Assembly (NCBI GenBank): GCA_017551625.1
Contig: JAFZLF010000052.1
Location: 1 to 64,000 of the forward strand
Source: Clostridiales bacterium
GTDB taxonomy: Bacteria > Bacillota > Clostridia > Saccharofermentanales > Saccharofermentanaceae
DNA length: 64,000 bases
Direction: 5' to 3'
In this document: piece after piece, positions 26,062 to 35,631 of the stretch
Numbering within the stretch: the stretch's first letter is position 1
Layout: every line of letters starts with the position of its first letter
Translations under genes and position numbers: made by a program
The notes under the pieces: model-generated
What the model saw: only the letters and a program-made list of their open reading frames with translations
What the model was told of the DNA's origin: nothing
The model's database searches: none

Positions 26062-28542
26062 CTACTCGTGTGGCAGGAACTCGATGACGTCATCGTCTCC
26101 CGGGGTAAACTCCAGGATATCCTCTTCCTCTTCCGTCTCAGCGCGTTCGGGAACCACAGCGCGGATCGCCGAGGTCACCGTCTCGTACTCCGCCATCATG
26201 TCATCGTGCTCACTCTTGATCGTCGCGCTGTCTCCGTCATTGGCCGCCGCCTCGAGCCTGGCCGCCATCTCACTTAAGGAAGACGCGCCGATCATCTTGG
26301 AAGTGCTCTTCAGGGCGTGGACATAGATCGCATAATCATGCCAGTTCTCCCCGGCAAAACTCGACTTGATGCTCTCCGCCTTCTCCGCATTCTCGCGCGC
26401 ATACTCAGCAAGGAGCGAGCGGTAGAAATTCTCATCTTTCTGGCAGTAGAGAAGCCCGACATCCGGGTCGATGCCCGCCGCGCGCAGCTTGGCAAACCCG
26501 CCGTTTTCTCCTTCGGCCGGGCCCGAGCCCGACGAACTTCCGGATCCGTCCTCGCGGGTACTCTCGACCTTCTCCTCCGGCAGATGCCGGATCAGGAGCT
26601 TCTCGAGCGCGAAACTGTCGATCGGCTTGGTCAGGTAATCCGAGAAACCCTCTGCCAGATAACGCTCTTTCGCGCCGACCACCGCATCGGCCGTGAGACA
26701 CACGACCGGCACATCCCGGCTCGCTCCGCCCTCCGTCGCGCGGATCCTGTGGAGCGCCTCGGTCCCGTCCATCTCCGGCATACGCTGATCCATCAGGATC
26801 ACATCGTATCTGGTCTTCTCCGCCATCGCCACGGCACTTGCGCCGCTGGTCGCCGTATCGATCTGCATCTTCGTATCCTTGAGAAGATTGACCACCACAT
26901 TCAGGTTGATCCTCGTATCATCGACCAGCAGGATCCGGGCCTCCGGCGCACGGAAAGACTCCCTGTACGCGCGGGCCTCGAGAAGATTGACCTCGAAACG
27001 CTCCTGGAAATTGCCGACCGGTACCGTCGACAGGATCTTCTGCGGGATCGTCACGGTAAAGACCGAGCCCTTCCCGTATTCACTCTCCACATCGATCGTG
27101 CCGTGCATCATCTCGAGCAGACGCTGCGTGATGACAAGACCGAGTCCTGTTCCCTCGACCGTACTGTTCTTATCCATCTCCAGACGCTGGAACTTCTCGA
27201 AGAGCTTCTCTCTGTCTTCCTCCCGGATACCGATACCCGTATCCTCCACGGTCGCGCGCAGGATCAGATAATCATCTGTCATCTTCTCGCCGCGCACCGT
27301 CAGTTTCACCGAGCCCTTCTCCGTATACTTGACCGCATTGTTCAGAATATTCGTCAGGATCTGACGCACACGCACCTCATCGCCGCGGAGTTCATCCGGG
27401 AGATTCTCGTCCACATCGATAACGAAATCGAGTTTCTTATCCTGCGCCTTAAAAAGGACCATATTACTCAGATTATTCAGGAGCGAACCGAGCTTATACG
27501 GCGCCTCCACCAGATCCATCCGGCCCTCCTCGATCTTGGAAAAATCGAGGATGTCGTTCACGATCGCGAGGAGATTGTGTCCCGCATTCTCGACATCGCC
27601 CGCATACACGACGATGTTGCGCAGCGTCTGCCGGATATCCTGCGTACTGCCGCGCGTGAGATCCTGCGCCTTGCGCCCTTCGCGCATGATCATCTCATTC
27701 ATGCCGAGCACGGCATTGATCGGCGTCCTGATCTCGTGTGACATATTCGCGAGAAAATCACTTTTGGCGTGGTTGGCGCTCTCGGCCCGGATCTTCTCCT
27801 CCATGAGTTCGCCCTGCATCTTCACAAAAGGTCTCACCGTAAAGAGCGCCAGCAGCGCCGCCACCAGCAGTGTAATGACAAGGATGACGAGGTAACTGAT
27901 GACCGTGGAGCGCGTCTGCGACGACAGTTGTTCCTCGAACCAATCGACGGAGAAATCGACTGCCACGATGCCCACGACTTTGCCGGTCGAATCTTTGACC
28001 GGGCTATATGCACTGTAAAATTCTCCCCACTGGTCGGTATACGGGACTTTGTCCACCGCCGCCGTGCCGCGCCCCGCCGTAGCCAGCGCCTCCGTGTACT
28101 CCACGCTGTCGCCGTAGCTCGCCGGCGTCAGAAGGTCGAGGTCCATCGTAAAGATGAAGTTGCCCTCGCTCTCTTCCTTGATGCAGTACACATATTCGAG
28201 TTCGACATTATCACGGAAAACCGCGAGAGTGTTGTAAACTTCGTTATACTCGGCACTCCCGACATTATCCTTCGTCAGGCTCCCGAGCACATCGCCCTTC
28301 ACAGAGCCCGAGGCGCAGTTCGCGATATCGAGCATACGCTGCTGGATCGCCTTGCGGATACCATTCCTCGCCCGCTGCACAGAAACGGCGCAGAAAATCA
28401 TACTGGAGATCAGCAGGATCCCCTCTACCATCAGGATGATCTTGGTGGATAGTTTGTTCTTCGCCCCCACGAAGTGCCCCCTCTTCTTCCTCCGAAGCAC
28501 CCATCTCCGTGCTTCATCCGACACACTTTCCGTATCGCTCAC
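26062..28542 (-). CDS. Hybrid sensor kinase with receiver and Hpt domains
   Basis: An 826-aa protein. A GTG start is used (AGG upstream); the frame has no better ATG before the first membrane helix. Membrane helices at ~36-55 and ~213-234 flank an extracellular Cache-like sensor (YTDQWGEFYSAYSPV...VGIVAVDFS). Then follow HisKA with H269 (SHEIRTPIN), HATPase with G-boxes near 441-470, receiver with D585 (MDQRMPEMDG), a Ser/Gly linker, and an Hpt domain with H742 (YVHALKSTSKM). All phosphorelay residues are intact. No cognate output regulator is adjacent, so the final target is elsewhere. Confidence 0.93.
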   Translation of the reverse strand: MSDTESVSDEARRWVLRRKKRGHFVGAKNKLSTKIILMVEGILLISSMIFCAVSVQRARNGIRKAIQQRMLDIANCASGSVKGDVLGSLTKDNVGSAEYNEVYNTLAVFRDNVELEYVYCIKEESEGNFIFTMDLDLLTPASYGDSVEYTEALATAGRGTAAVDKVPYTDQWGEFYSAYSPVKDSTGKVVGIVAVDFSVDWFEEQLSSQTRSTVISYLVILVITLLVAALLALFTVRPFVKMQGELMEEKIRAESANHAKSDFLANMSHEIRTPINAVLGMNEMIMREGRKAQDLTRGSTQDIRQTLRNIVVYAGDVENAGHNLLAIVNDILDFSKIEEGRMDLVEAPYKLGSLLNNLSNMVLFKAQDKKLDFVIDVDENLPDELRGDEVRVRQILTNILNNAVKYTEKGSVKLTVRGEKMTDDYLILRATVEDTGIGIREEDREKLFEKFQRLEMDKNSTVEGTGLGLVITQRLLEMMHGTIDVESEYGKGSVFTVTIPQKILSTVPVGNFQERFEVNLLEARAYRESFRAPEARILLVDDTRINLNVVVNLLKDTKMQIDTATSGASAVAMAEKTRYDVILMDQRMPEMDGTEALHRIRATEGGASRDVPVVCLTADAVVGAKERYLAEGFSDYLTKPIDSFALEKLLIRHLPEEKVESTREDGSGSSSGSGPAEGENGGFAKLRAAGIDPDVGLLYCQKDENFYRSLLAEYARENAEKAESIKSSFAGENWHDYAIYVHALKSTSKMIGASSLSEMAARLEAAANDGDSATIKSEHDDMMAEYETVTSAIRAVVPERAETEEEEDILEFTPGDDDVIEFLPHE

Positions 28543-28588
28543 GATACCTAATTTATAGTATCAAAAAAAGGGACATCATAGCAAGTAT

Positions 28589-28969
28589 TTAGCCCGGGAA
28601 ACCGTTGACGATGATGTAGATAATAAATGAGATGATGTCGATCGCGAGGATCCCCGCGAGCCCGATGAGGACCCACTTCAGGATGCCCTTGACGCGCGAA
28701 CTGTTCTTCTCGGTGAGGACCTTCTGGTCGATCACGTCGCCGATGGTCTTGTGGTCGTTGTCCGGGATCGGTTCGATCCCCTTTAAGATATAGTCCGTCG
28801 TCACGCCGAAAAGCTCGCTCATGATGACCACCTTATCGATATCCGGCGTCGCCTGCTCGCTCTCCCATTTCGAAACGGCCTGACGGGATACGCCGATCGC
28901 GTCAGCCAGCTGTTCCTGAGACATACCCTTGGATTTACGAAGTGATAAGATTCTGTCTGCAATAGTCAT
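28589..28969 (-). CDS. XRE-family regulator with C-terminal membrane helix
   Basis: A 126-aa protein with AGGAGG before the ATG. A Cro/C1-type helix-turn-helix (SQEQLADAIGVSRQAVSKWESEQATPDI) fills residues 1-65. After a linker, one membrane helix (~100-120) follows, making it a membrane-tethered regulator, a layout common in Clostridia. The target is unknown. It follows the hybrid-kinase gene's upstream side and lies divergent from the lipoprotein metallopeptidase. Confidence 0.88.
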   Translation of the reverse strand: MTIADRILSLRKSKGMSQEQLADAIGVSRQAVSKWESEQATPDIDKVVIMSELFGVTTDYILKGIEPIPDNDHKTIGDVIDQKVLTEKNSSRVKGILKWVLIGLAGILAIDIISFIIYIIVNGFPG

Positions 28970-29248
28970 GTTGTTTGACCTCCTGTCGTTTTGGTAGCCT
29001 CACTATACCTTTTCCCGCCGTAACATCTCCACCACCTGCGGCTTGAACTTTGTCAACCTGAGGTTGCGATGCGTATTTTTCAGTGCTTTTCGCGCTCCGA
29101 CTAAAAAACATTGTATCACTTTTCTTTTTCCACAGGCGCTGTCCCGGATGATATAATCAGAAGCGTGTCGGTTGTTCTTACCACCGCAGGATCGTATAGG
29201 TTTGGGGAAGATCTTCGAGGATGGATCAGATAGGACAGGGTTTTGGCT

Positions 29249-31579
29249 ATGAGAAGATTCAGGGATATAGTTGTTCGGCTCGAGTGCGTCATTTTCATCG
29301 CGGCACTACTATTCAGTTCGCTCGCATTTAGCGGTTGCACCATAGGAAAGAAAGAAACGACGAAGAAAGAAAAGATCTCGAAGTCGGAAGACGCGGACGA
29401 AGATCCGGAAAACGAAGACGGCGAAGATCAGAATGGTAACGTATCGGACGGTGGATCCGAGGACACCTCCGATGGCGGACAGAGCACGGACGAGACCGAG
29501 CCTGAAGAGGAGGAAGAGGAGGAACCGGAAGAAGATCCGGAGCCCCGCGCGCTTGAGATCGCCGCTGAGGTCGGACTCAGTGAGGAAGACCTGCGCGGAG
29601 AATATGCACTTTTCCTGAAGTACGCTACAGCCGTCGCAAATAACCCCGAACTTCACGAATACAGAGGATATATCTACAGCCTCTTCCCGCTTGTCGCCGA
29701 TCACCTTAAGCGCGAGAACGAAGAATACTTCCTCGAACAGATCAACTCGCTCTTTTTCATGAACGTCGAGACCGAAGATTTCTGGGGCGGCTTCGCTCCT
29801 TCCGTAAACGGGATATTCATCGGCATCGACCAGTTTAATTCCTGCACCCCGGGACAGCAGGCCACGGGCATATATCACGAACTCATGCACTTCATTGACG
29901 GCTGTATCGACGGACCGTATACATCTATCTGTTTACTCGATGACGGAACTTTCGCCAACACCCTCGATTATCCCGAAGAAGAATGGGAGAATATGACGAT
30001 CATCGAATCTCCGTACTGGGCCGAGGGCGGCTCCGAAAAGTACTACGCCCAGTATTTTACCTATGCACCGGAAACGGGTGCCTACCGCGTCGGCGAGCAG
30101 TTCCTCGTCGGACTCGAGTATATCTTCGGAAGCGAACTCGTCGACGAGATGTTCTTCGCCCACGACACAGATCTGCGATTCGTACATCTTCTTCAGGACA
30201 ACGGTTTCACGAACGAAGAGATCGTTCATCTGTATAACGTGATGCAGCTGATGCTCGCGCGCGAGGAATCCGGCTTCAGTAATGACGAACTCCTCGATCC
30301 GCAGGAGACCCTGATCCGGCTTTACATCAATAACGTCGGACCGGACTACGAAAGCGATGCGGCCTTCTGTCGCATCCTGGCCTCGATGGAAGATGAGGTC
30401 TTAAAGTCAATCCCCTCGCCGTATCGGGATTTCACAAATACGCTCCACCTCTTTACTGAGAAAGAGGAGTCGCGCATGATCCAGAAGATCAGCAGCAACA
30501 GTAATTATTTCGCTATACCTCCGGCACCGCTCTTCGTGGACGGAGAACTGAAGCTGGTCGCTATGTTTTTCGAGGGGTTCGATGATGATGCCGTCGCCAG
30601 AGCGGTCATCATAGACTACGATTTCGAAGAGAACGAGATCATAGACTTCGAGATCTACGATGACTGGAATCCGAAGAGTCTTTATGTCACGCTTCCTTCC
30701 GATGATACGCCGGAGGCGCAGGAACTGATCGACAGCCTGACCGCCGACAATTCAGAGGCACATAGCAAGAAGATAAAAGGCAAGCAGAACGATCTTACGG
30801 ATCAGTATGCCCGGGCCGAGGAGATCGGAAACAAGTACGGCATCCGTTTCTGGTTCGGCGATCTGACCCCGGACGGCGTGCTCTTCTTCGACGATGTGAA
30901 GGCCTGGGATCCCGATCTCATCGACCGGGCACTTGACCAGATCGAGGCCGTGCTCGCGCTCTATCCGGAGGACTATTTCGACCGCTTCCTTTTCGAGTAT
31001 TATACGGGCATCGCTATCTGTCTTTATGACGGAAACTACGAGTTTGCCTATCCCTACCACAAATTGATCAAGAACACAAACTACCTGACACTCTATGTCG
31101 ATGTGAGTCTGGAAACCGTAGCGGGCCATCCCGGCGCGGATGATCTCAGCACCCAGAACTTCCGGAATGTCCATCCGATCGCAGCCGAACTGATCTGCGA
31201 TATCTGGATGATGACGGAAGAGATCATGAGCCAGCGGGACGAGCATTTCGACGAGGTGACCTTCAGCGAGGAGGCATGGCAGGCTCTGAACCCGTCGGGC
31301 TTCGAGTATCTCGAGACCGATTACTGGGACGAGCTCGACACGTACTCGGCTGAGGTCGACATGCAGTATTTCCTCTATCCGGGCTCCCTCCGCACTTCGA
31401 AAAACGACCGCATGCTTCTCTACGAGTACCTGATGCTCGCGACCTTGACCGGCGAGAATCCTCTGGAGTTCACGCCCGAGTGCCAGGCGAAGATGGACAC
31501 GCTCCTGTCGATGATCCGCTTCTACTTCGAAACAGACCAATGGCCTGCTGAGACTTCGTGGGAGCAGGCCATCGGATAA
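29249..31579 (+). CDS. Lipoprotein, putative zinc metallopeptidase (gluzincin-like)
   Basis: A 776-aa protein. The start MRRFRDIV is preferred over a TTG two codons earlier. The lipobox is LAFSGC with Cys30. An acidic Glu/Asp-rich linker runs to ~100. A HELMH motif gives H210, E211 and H214, and PYWAEGGSE supplies E259 as a plausible third ligand, as in gluzincins. About 500 residues after this are alpha/beta, acidic and unrecognised, possibly a substrate-binding region. It would act on the outer face. No close family was recognised, so the catalytic call rests on motif and spacing only. It converges with the pnuC gene 17 bp away. Confidence 0.75.
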   Translation: MRRFRDIVVRLECVIFIAALLFSSLAFSGCTIGKKETTKKEKISKSEDADEDPENEDGEDQNGNVSDGGSEDTSDGGQSTDETEPEEEEEEEPEEDPEPRALEIAAEVGLSEEDLRGEYALFLKYATAVANNPELHEYRGYIYSLFPLVADHLKRENEEYFLEQINSLFFMNVETEDFWGGFAPSVNGIFIGIDQFNSCTPGQQATGIYHELMHFIDGCIDGPYTSICLLDDGTFANTLDYPEEEWENMTIIESPYWAEGGSEKYYAQYFTYAPETGAYRVGEQFLVGLEYIFGSELVDEMFFAHDTDLRFVHLLQDNGFTNEEIVHLYNVMQLMLAREESGFSNDELLDPQETLIRLYINNVGPDYESDAAFCRILASMEDEVLKSIPSPYRDFTNTLHLFTEKEESRMIQKISSNSNYFAIPPAPLFVDGELKLVAMFFEGFDDDAVARAVIIDYDFEENEIIDFEIYDDWNPKSLYVTLPSDDTPEAQELIDSLTADNSEAHSKKIKGKQNDLTDQYARAEEIGNKYGIRFWFGDLTPDGVLFFDDVKAWDPDLIDRALDQIEAVLALYPEDYFDRFLFEYYTGIAICLYDGNYEFAYPYHKLIKNTNYLTLYVDVSLETVAGHPGADDLSTQNFRNVHPIAAELICDIWMMTEEIMSQRDEHFDEVTFSEEAWQALNPSGFEYLETDYWDELDTYSAEVDMQYFLYPGSLRTSKNDRMLLYEYLMLATLTGENPLEFTPECQAKMDTLLSMIRFYFETDQWPAETSWEQAIG

Positions 31580-31596
31580 GAGTTATCGCATAGCCT

Positions 31597-32451
31597 CTAC
31601 TCGTTCCTGACATTCTTCTTCGCGAGGCGGCTCCAGTTCTTGATGCCGACGATCGCCTCGACCAGATAGATCCCCTTCTTCGTGACGTATACGGGGTCCT
31701 TCTTCAGTGCATATTGCACGACGGCGATGACGTCCGTGATCAGCCACCAGGCGTACTGCTCCTTATAGCGCAGCGCTTCGAGCATGATCGCCACGATGCC
31801 GATCGCGAAGATCGCGGAGTCGAGCCACTTCATCACGGTGATGTTCCATCCGAACTGCGTCGCGAACTTCATCCAGGTATTCCCTGCGAGGAAAGAAAGC
31901 ACGAAGTGTACGAAAACCGTCAGTCCGATGATGATGCCGGTCACGAGGAGATTCTGCCACCATGTGAGGACCTTCGATTTCGCCAGAAGTTTGTCCTCCT
32001 CGTCCTTGTGCTTATACCAGTTGACCCAGGAGATGATGTTCATCGGGAAGTACACCAGCGCTTCGAGCCAGAAGGTCGCCCAGATGCCGAAATAGCCCAG
32101 GTAGATCATGAAGACCGTGGTGTTGATGACCGCGAACGGGAAATTCATGCGGTTCGCTTTTGCCGTGAAGAAGACGCAGATGATACCGCACAGTCCCGAT
32201 ATGAAGTTGATGATGGCGAGCCAGCGGGGCGTCCCCTCCTGCGGCAGGACCGCGTAGTAGATGGAGATCCCCAGCATGATGAGGCACATCAGGATCTCGT
32301 ACCAGGTCAGGCTCCGGAATGCTTTGCCGATCTTCTGAAGCGCAGTCATATTCTGGTTCTTCTTCGCCTCGGCGTCCGGTGCTTTTCGAGCTGCATCTTT
32401 CTCGTTCATATTCTGTTCTATTTCTTTTCTATCTTTTTCTAAACCATCCAT
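31597..32451 (-). CDS. pnuC: Nicotinamide riboside transporter PnuC
   Basis: A 284-aa protein with GGAGGAG upstream of the ATG. About seven membrane helices; the family signature region is present (LISLW-like tryptophan-rich WFEALVYFPMNIISWVNWYKHKD and WWLITDVIAVVQYALKK). PnuC carries nicotinamide riboside inward by facilitated diffusion, pulled by phosphorylation. The start overlaps the end of the NadR-like gene by 13 bp. Members of the nrtR-nadR-pnuC operon. Confidence 0.93.
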   Translation of the reverse strand: MDGLEKDRKEIEQNMNEKDAARKAPDAEAKKNQNMTALQKIGKAFRSLTWYEILMCLIMLGISIYYAVLPQEGTPRWLAIINFISGLCGIICVFFTAKANRMNFPFAVINTTVFMIYLGYFGIWATFWLEALVYFPMNIISWVNWYKHKDEEDKLLAKSKVLTWWQNLLVTGIIIGLTVFVHFVLSFLAGNTWMKFATQFGWNITVMKWLDSAIFAIGIVAIMLEALRYKEQYAWWLITDVIAVVQYALKKDPVYVTKKGIYLVEAIVGIKNWSRLAKKNVRNE

Positions 32452-32933
32452 TTTTCTTTCTCCTCCAAAATCTTCATCGCACGGATCATCGTGCTGCTGA
32501 TCGGGTACGTTTTCCGCTCCGCGTCCACGATGACGTGGGTCGCCTCGGGATAGGCCCGGGAGAAATATTCTCCGTATGAGGGTTCGCTGGAATAAACATA
32601 ATCCATATGCGGTACAAATTCTCTCACCAGCGGCGTCTCCGCATCCCAGTCCTCTGTGCCGTCCGGAAGCTTCAGGTCGATCACATCGACGACATGAAAT
32701 TCGATGTTCGGATAGAGGGCGCAGACTCTCCGGAGCTGCTCGGTCCGGGCCTTGATGCCGAGCATCTCGTCCGTATTCGTTTTCAGGACGCGAAGCTCAT
32801 CGTCGCCGTTTACGAACATGATGACCACCACGTGATCACACTGTCTCGCCGCCGTATCGATACAGTAGAGATGTCCCTTATGCATCGGCAGGAATTTCCC
32901 GCCGTAAAATCCGATTCTCTTTTCCATTTTCAT
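32439..32933 (-). CDS. nadR: NadR-type nicotinamide-nucleotide adenylyltransferase
   Basis: A 164-aa protein. The nucleotidyltransferase motifs are clear: GGKFLPMHKGH (HxGH loop) and ISSTMIR near the C-terminus. It converts NMN plus ATP to NAD. It lacks the ribosylnicotinamide-kinase domain of full NadR, so the kinase step must come from elsewhere. MKMEK and MEK are both possible starts 6 nt apart. It overlaps pnuC by 13 bp and follows the NrtR gene by 19 bp. Confidence 0.9.
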   Translation of the reverse strand: MKMEKRIGFYGGKFLPMHKGHLYCIDTAARQCDHVVVIMFVNGDDELRVLKTNTDEMLGIKARTEQLRRVCALYPNIEFHVVDVIDLKLPDGTEDWDAETPLVREFVPHMDYVYSSEPSYGEYFSRAYPEATHVIVDAERKTYPISSTMIRAMKILEEKEKWMV

Positions 32934-32952
32934 CCCGCTTTCTTTTCCGGTC

Positions 32953-33714
32953 TTATCTATCCAGAAGCTTATAAAGTCTTGCCGGTTTTCCTTTCGAGAT
33001 CACGGTCTTTTCAAGATCGACTACCTTCCCTGATGAGACGTAATCCCGAAGGAATGTCTTTCGAAAGTTCGGCAGATCCAGTGACCGGTTTTTAATGGTC
33101 TCGTAGATCCTCTTCAGTTCCGAGATCGTGAATTCACTACTGTCGCGGAGAAGGTTAAATGCATCGTCTTCGTAGTCGATGCGGTTTCTTAATCTCGTGA
33201 TCGCCATCTTGATGATCTCACTGTGGTCAAAAGCCAGGTCATTCTCCGTGATCGTCGTGTTCTCGTTTGAGAAGATGATGCCATTCACATCGTAGCGGAT
33301 CCGGAAGAGCTGCGCGTCTTTCGCATCGGATCCGGCATGGATATCGAGTTTATGCTTCGGCACCAGCGCCATGTAGGCGACGGAGATCACCGTCGTTCGC
33401 GGGTCTCTGTCCGGTCGGCCGAATGTGTAGAGCTGCTTAAGATAAACGTTATCGATATTCGTTTCCGACTTCAGTTCCCTCGCGGCCGCCTCATCGAGCG
33501 ACTCCTGCCCTGCCTTCAGGAATCCGCCCGGAATCGCCCAGCAGTCTTTGTACGGATGCCCGCCTCTTTTGATGAGCAGGATGTTTAGAGCATCGGAGGC
33601 ATCCAGCGTGAGGATCACGATATCGGTAGTGACCGACGGACGCTCATATTCGGAAGCATCGTATTTCTTAAGGAAATCGATCTCTGCGTCGGATACACGC
33701 TTCTTTTCTTTCAT
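32953..33714 (-). CDS. nrtR: NrtR-type Nudix transcriptional regulator of NAD metabolism
   Basis: A 253-aa protein. The N-terminal Nudix-fold domain has a degenerate box (GGFLKAGQESLDEAAARELKS): one residue too many and the EE pair altered, as expected for regulators that bind ADP-ribose-type ligands without hydrolysis. The C-terminal ~90 residues form a winged helix (SEFTISELKRIYETI, then NFRKTFLRDYVSSGKV). First gene of an operon with nadR and pnuC. A promoter with an overlapping palindrome lies ~130 bp upstream. Confidence 0.88.
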   Translation of the reverse strand: MKEKKRVSDAEIDFLKKYDASEYERPSVTTDIVILTLDASDALNILLIKRGGHPYKDCWAIPGGFLKAGQESLDEAAARELKSETNIDNVYLKQLYTFGRPDRDPRTTVISVAYMALVPKHKLDIHAGSDAKDAQLFRIRYDVNGIIFSNENTTITENDLAFDHSEIIKMAITRLRNRIDYEDDAFNLLRDSSEFTISELKRIYETIKNRSLDLPNFRKTFLRDYVSSGKVVDLEKTVISKGKPARLYKLLDR

Positions 33715-33850
33715 AATGGTTCCTCCTCGTCTTCTTCGCCCGTCTTCTTCGCCCGGATTTCTTATTCGAACGGACTATAGTTCGCGGCTCGGACCACTCA
33801 TGCCGTGTGGCAGATGAAGCCATCCGTGTCTGGTATCTCCGACCATTTTT

Positions 33851-33879
33851 ATTATGGTACTTTTTACCATTAATGTCAA
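33851..33879 (-). promoter_or_regulatory. NAD operon promoter with overlapping palindrome (candidate NrtR operator)
   Basis: On the minus strand -35 TTGACA (33874-33879), a 17-bp spacer and -10 CATAAT (33851-33856). The spacer contains a perfect palindrome at 33854-33870: ATGGTA, 5 bp, TACCAT. A repressor bound there would block the polymerase. It is the only strong palindrome before nrtR. Confidence 0.72.
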
Positions 33880-33989
33880 CAGGAGATTATCTGGCCTGTA
33901 CACTTCCTCACTTTTCTCACTCTGTGTCATCACATCCTCTTCACAACCGGATCCGCAGAAGAACTCTGATATGGTGTATAATCACAGAT

Positions 33990-35312
33990 ATGAGAAGGCC
34001 GATCACAAAAGAAGATAAGAAGATACTCGATAAGTACAGCAATCGGATCCAGACACTCATGATGTCCGGTACGGCTGGGTTCAGTTTTCTCGCGCTTTCT
34101 ATCGGCACCGCCGTTGGCGGCATCATCGGCGCGATCCTGGCATTCGGGATACTCGGCGAGCATCATCCGCTTTCCCTTTACATCTTCCTGTTCTCTTTTC
34201 TTATCGGCGGTGCCCTGGCTGTTTTTCTCACCATGAAGATCGGCACCAGAAGAAAGCGGAATAAGCTCTTCCGTGTGGGCGTAACACTGTTAAATGGCGC
34301 GACGTGCGTAAACAATTTCGATGACGAGGAGTTCACCTATACCGAGGACGATCTTCTCGACGAAAACGGGCATCCTTATAAGATCCTGTTTACGGAACTC
34401 TATAGCAGACCGAAGAAGGGCGACCGGTTTATCGTCCTCGTAAACGGTGATGTGACCTTCCTCATGAAAGCCGAAAACGAAGAACTTGCGAGTCTCATCC
34501 CGGAGAAAGCGCCACAGGAAGTGCATCCGGATTCCATCGTCATCGCCCATCAGAACGAGCTTCTAAAGAAAACTTCCGCCGTTTCTCAGGCAACATCCTC
34601 AGCGCAGGCCAATGGGGCCCCGCAGGTTTCAAATCAGGCGCAGGCAGCAGTGACCCCTGCAACCCAGGCACAGGCTGCGGTCGCCGCACCTTCCCATGCA
34701 CAGTCGCAGGTGGTCGCCGCACCTTCCCATGCACAGTCGCAAATTCCCAGCGCGCCGGCACCGACACCTCTTTACCAGTCGCAGAACGAAGCGTACAAGA
34801 TTGCGGCCTCGGCCTATGAGAAGCGTCAGATCGAGACCTTCTACAATCACTACCCGAACACCTCCCGTTTCCGCCGGTCCCTGGCCATCCTCGGCGCCGG
34901 CTTCTTCGGTTTCTGCTTCCTCGTCATCATTTTCTTCTCCTTCTACGGACTCTTCATCGAGGGCACCATCTACGAAGACCGCTACTTCCCCGTAGCCGTC
35001 CCGCTCATTTTCTTATTGACCCCTGTCTGCATCTGGGTGTGCATAAGAGTTTTCAAGAAGAGCCTCTATAAGAAATATGGAGAGATCAAGGCCGTAAAGC
35101 CCGTCCTGCTCATGCGGACAGACGTCAACATGATCGTCCCCCATACCCGTGATTTCGTCATCTCGGAGGCCGACATCAACGGCAACATGGTAGTCAATCA
35201 GTATCGCGCGCATCCGAACTTCGACTGTGCCGATTCCGACCACATGAAGCCCGGCCAGACGATCTACAAGTACACCTTCGAAAACGGAGGCATCTTCTTC
35301 GGCTCGAAGTAG
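33990..35312 (+). CDS. Membrane protein with Gln/Ala repeat linker, unknown
   Basis: A 440-aa protein. Two N-terminal membrane helices (~25-75), a cytoplasmic part (~85-195), then a Gln/Ala/Ser-rich linker (~195-265) with an exact duplicated VVAAPSHAQSQ unit, two more helices (~300-355), and a C-terminal soluble domain. TATAAT ends about 7 nt before the ATG (33977-33982) and no ribosome binding site is seen, so the transcript may be leaderless, or the true start is slightly downstream. No known family. Confidence 0.68.
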   Translation: MRRPITKEDKKILDKYSNRIQTLMMSGTAGFSFLALSIGTAVGGIIGAILAFGILGEHHPLSLYIFLFSFLIGGALAVFLTMKIGTRRKRNKLFRVGVTLLNGATCVNNFDDEEFTYTEDDLLDENGHPYKILFTELYSRPKKGDRFIVLVNGDVTFLMKAENEELASLIPEKAPQEVHPDSIVIAHQNELLKKTSAVSQATSSAQANGAPQVSNQAQAAVTPATQAQAAVAAPSHAQSQVVAAPSHAQSQIPSAPAPTPLYQSQNEAYKIAASAYEKRQIETFYNHYPNTSRFRRSLAILGAGFFGFCFLVIIFFSFYGLFIEGTIYEDRYFPVAVPLIFLLTPVCIWVCIRVFKKSLYKKYGEIKAVKPVLLMRTDVNMIVPHTRDFVISEADINGNMVVNQYRAHPNFDCADSDHMKPGQTIYKYTFENGGIFFGSK

Positions 35313-35336
35313 TGGCTCATCAACGTTGCTTGCCAA

Positions 35337-35627
35337 TTCCGTCCCTTTTCGCAGATTTCTCAACATGGGACGGAAAACTTTGTCATCTGGCTATGTCATT
35401 TCCGTCTCTTTTTCCAGAAAGTGTAAAATCGGACGGAAACACAAACGAGATTTCTTTCCCCTTTCCGTCCCTTTTAGCAAATATCGCGATTATGGACGGA
35501 ATTCTATGATTCTCGGATATCCGGATTCCGTCCCTTTTCGAAGGAATCCACAAAACAGACGGAACACCCTATGAACACCGCTAATATTTTCCGTCCCTTT
35601 TCCGACAAACCGCCATATCAGACGGAA
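35337..35627. repeat. Five palindrome-bracketed elements at an exact 63-bp period
   Basis: TTCCGTC starts at 35337, 35400, 35463, 35526 and 35589. In every unit GACGGAA begins 32 bp later, so each element is 39 bp. CCCTTTT (CTCTTTT-like in unit 2) follows the left arm. The interior and the 24-bp spacers differ completely between units, apart from length. Arms therefore alternate every 32 and 31 bp, three helical turns. No open frame spans all units. The whole 35313-35741 gap holds only this array and the terminator after it. Confidence 0.92.
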
Positions 35628-35631
35628 TGGC

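Noticed and set aside
35326..35574. Open frames with 21-residue repeats (SVPFRR/FPSLF) across the 63-bp array
   Set aside because: Frames break before the fifth unit, no start signal, and sequence between arms is unconserved; a 63-bp period makes chance periodic peptides inevitable. Kept only as an alternative to check.
35337..35627. CRISPR array
   Set aside because: The repeated parts are two separate 7-13 bp arms, not one 23-40 bp repeat; no cas genes are near. The 50-bp arrays lack unique spacers.
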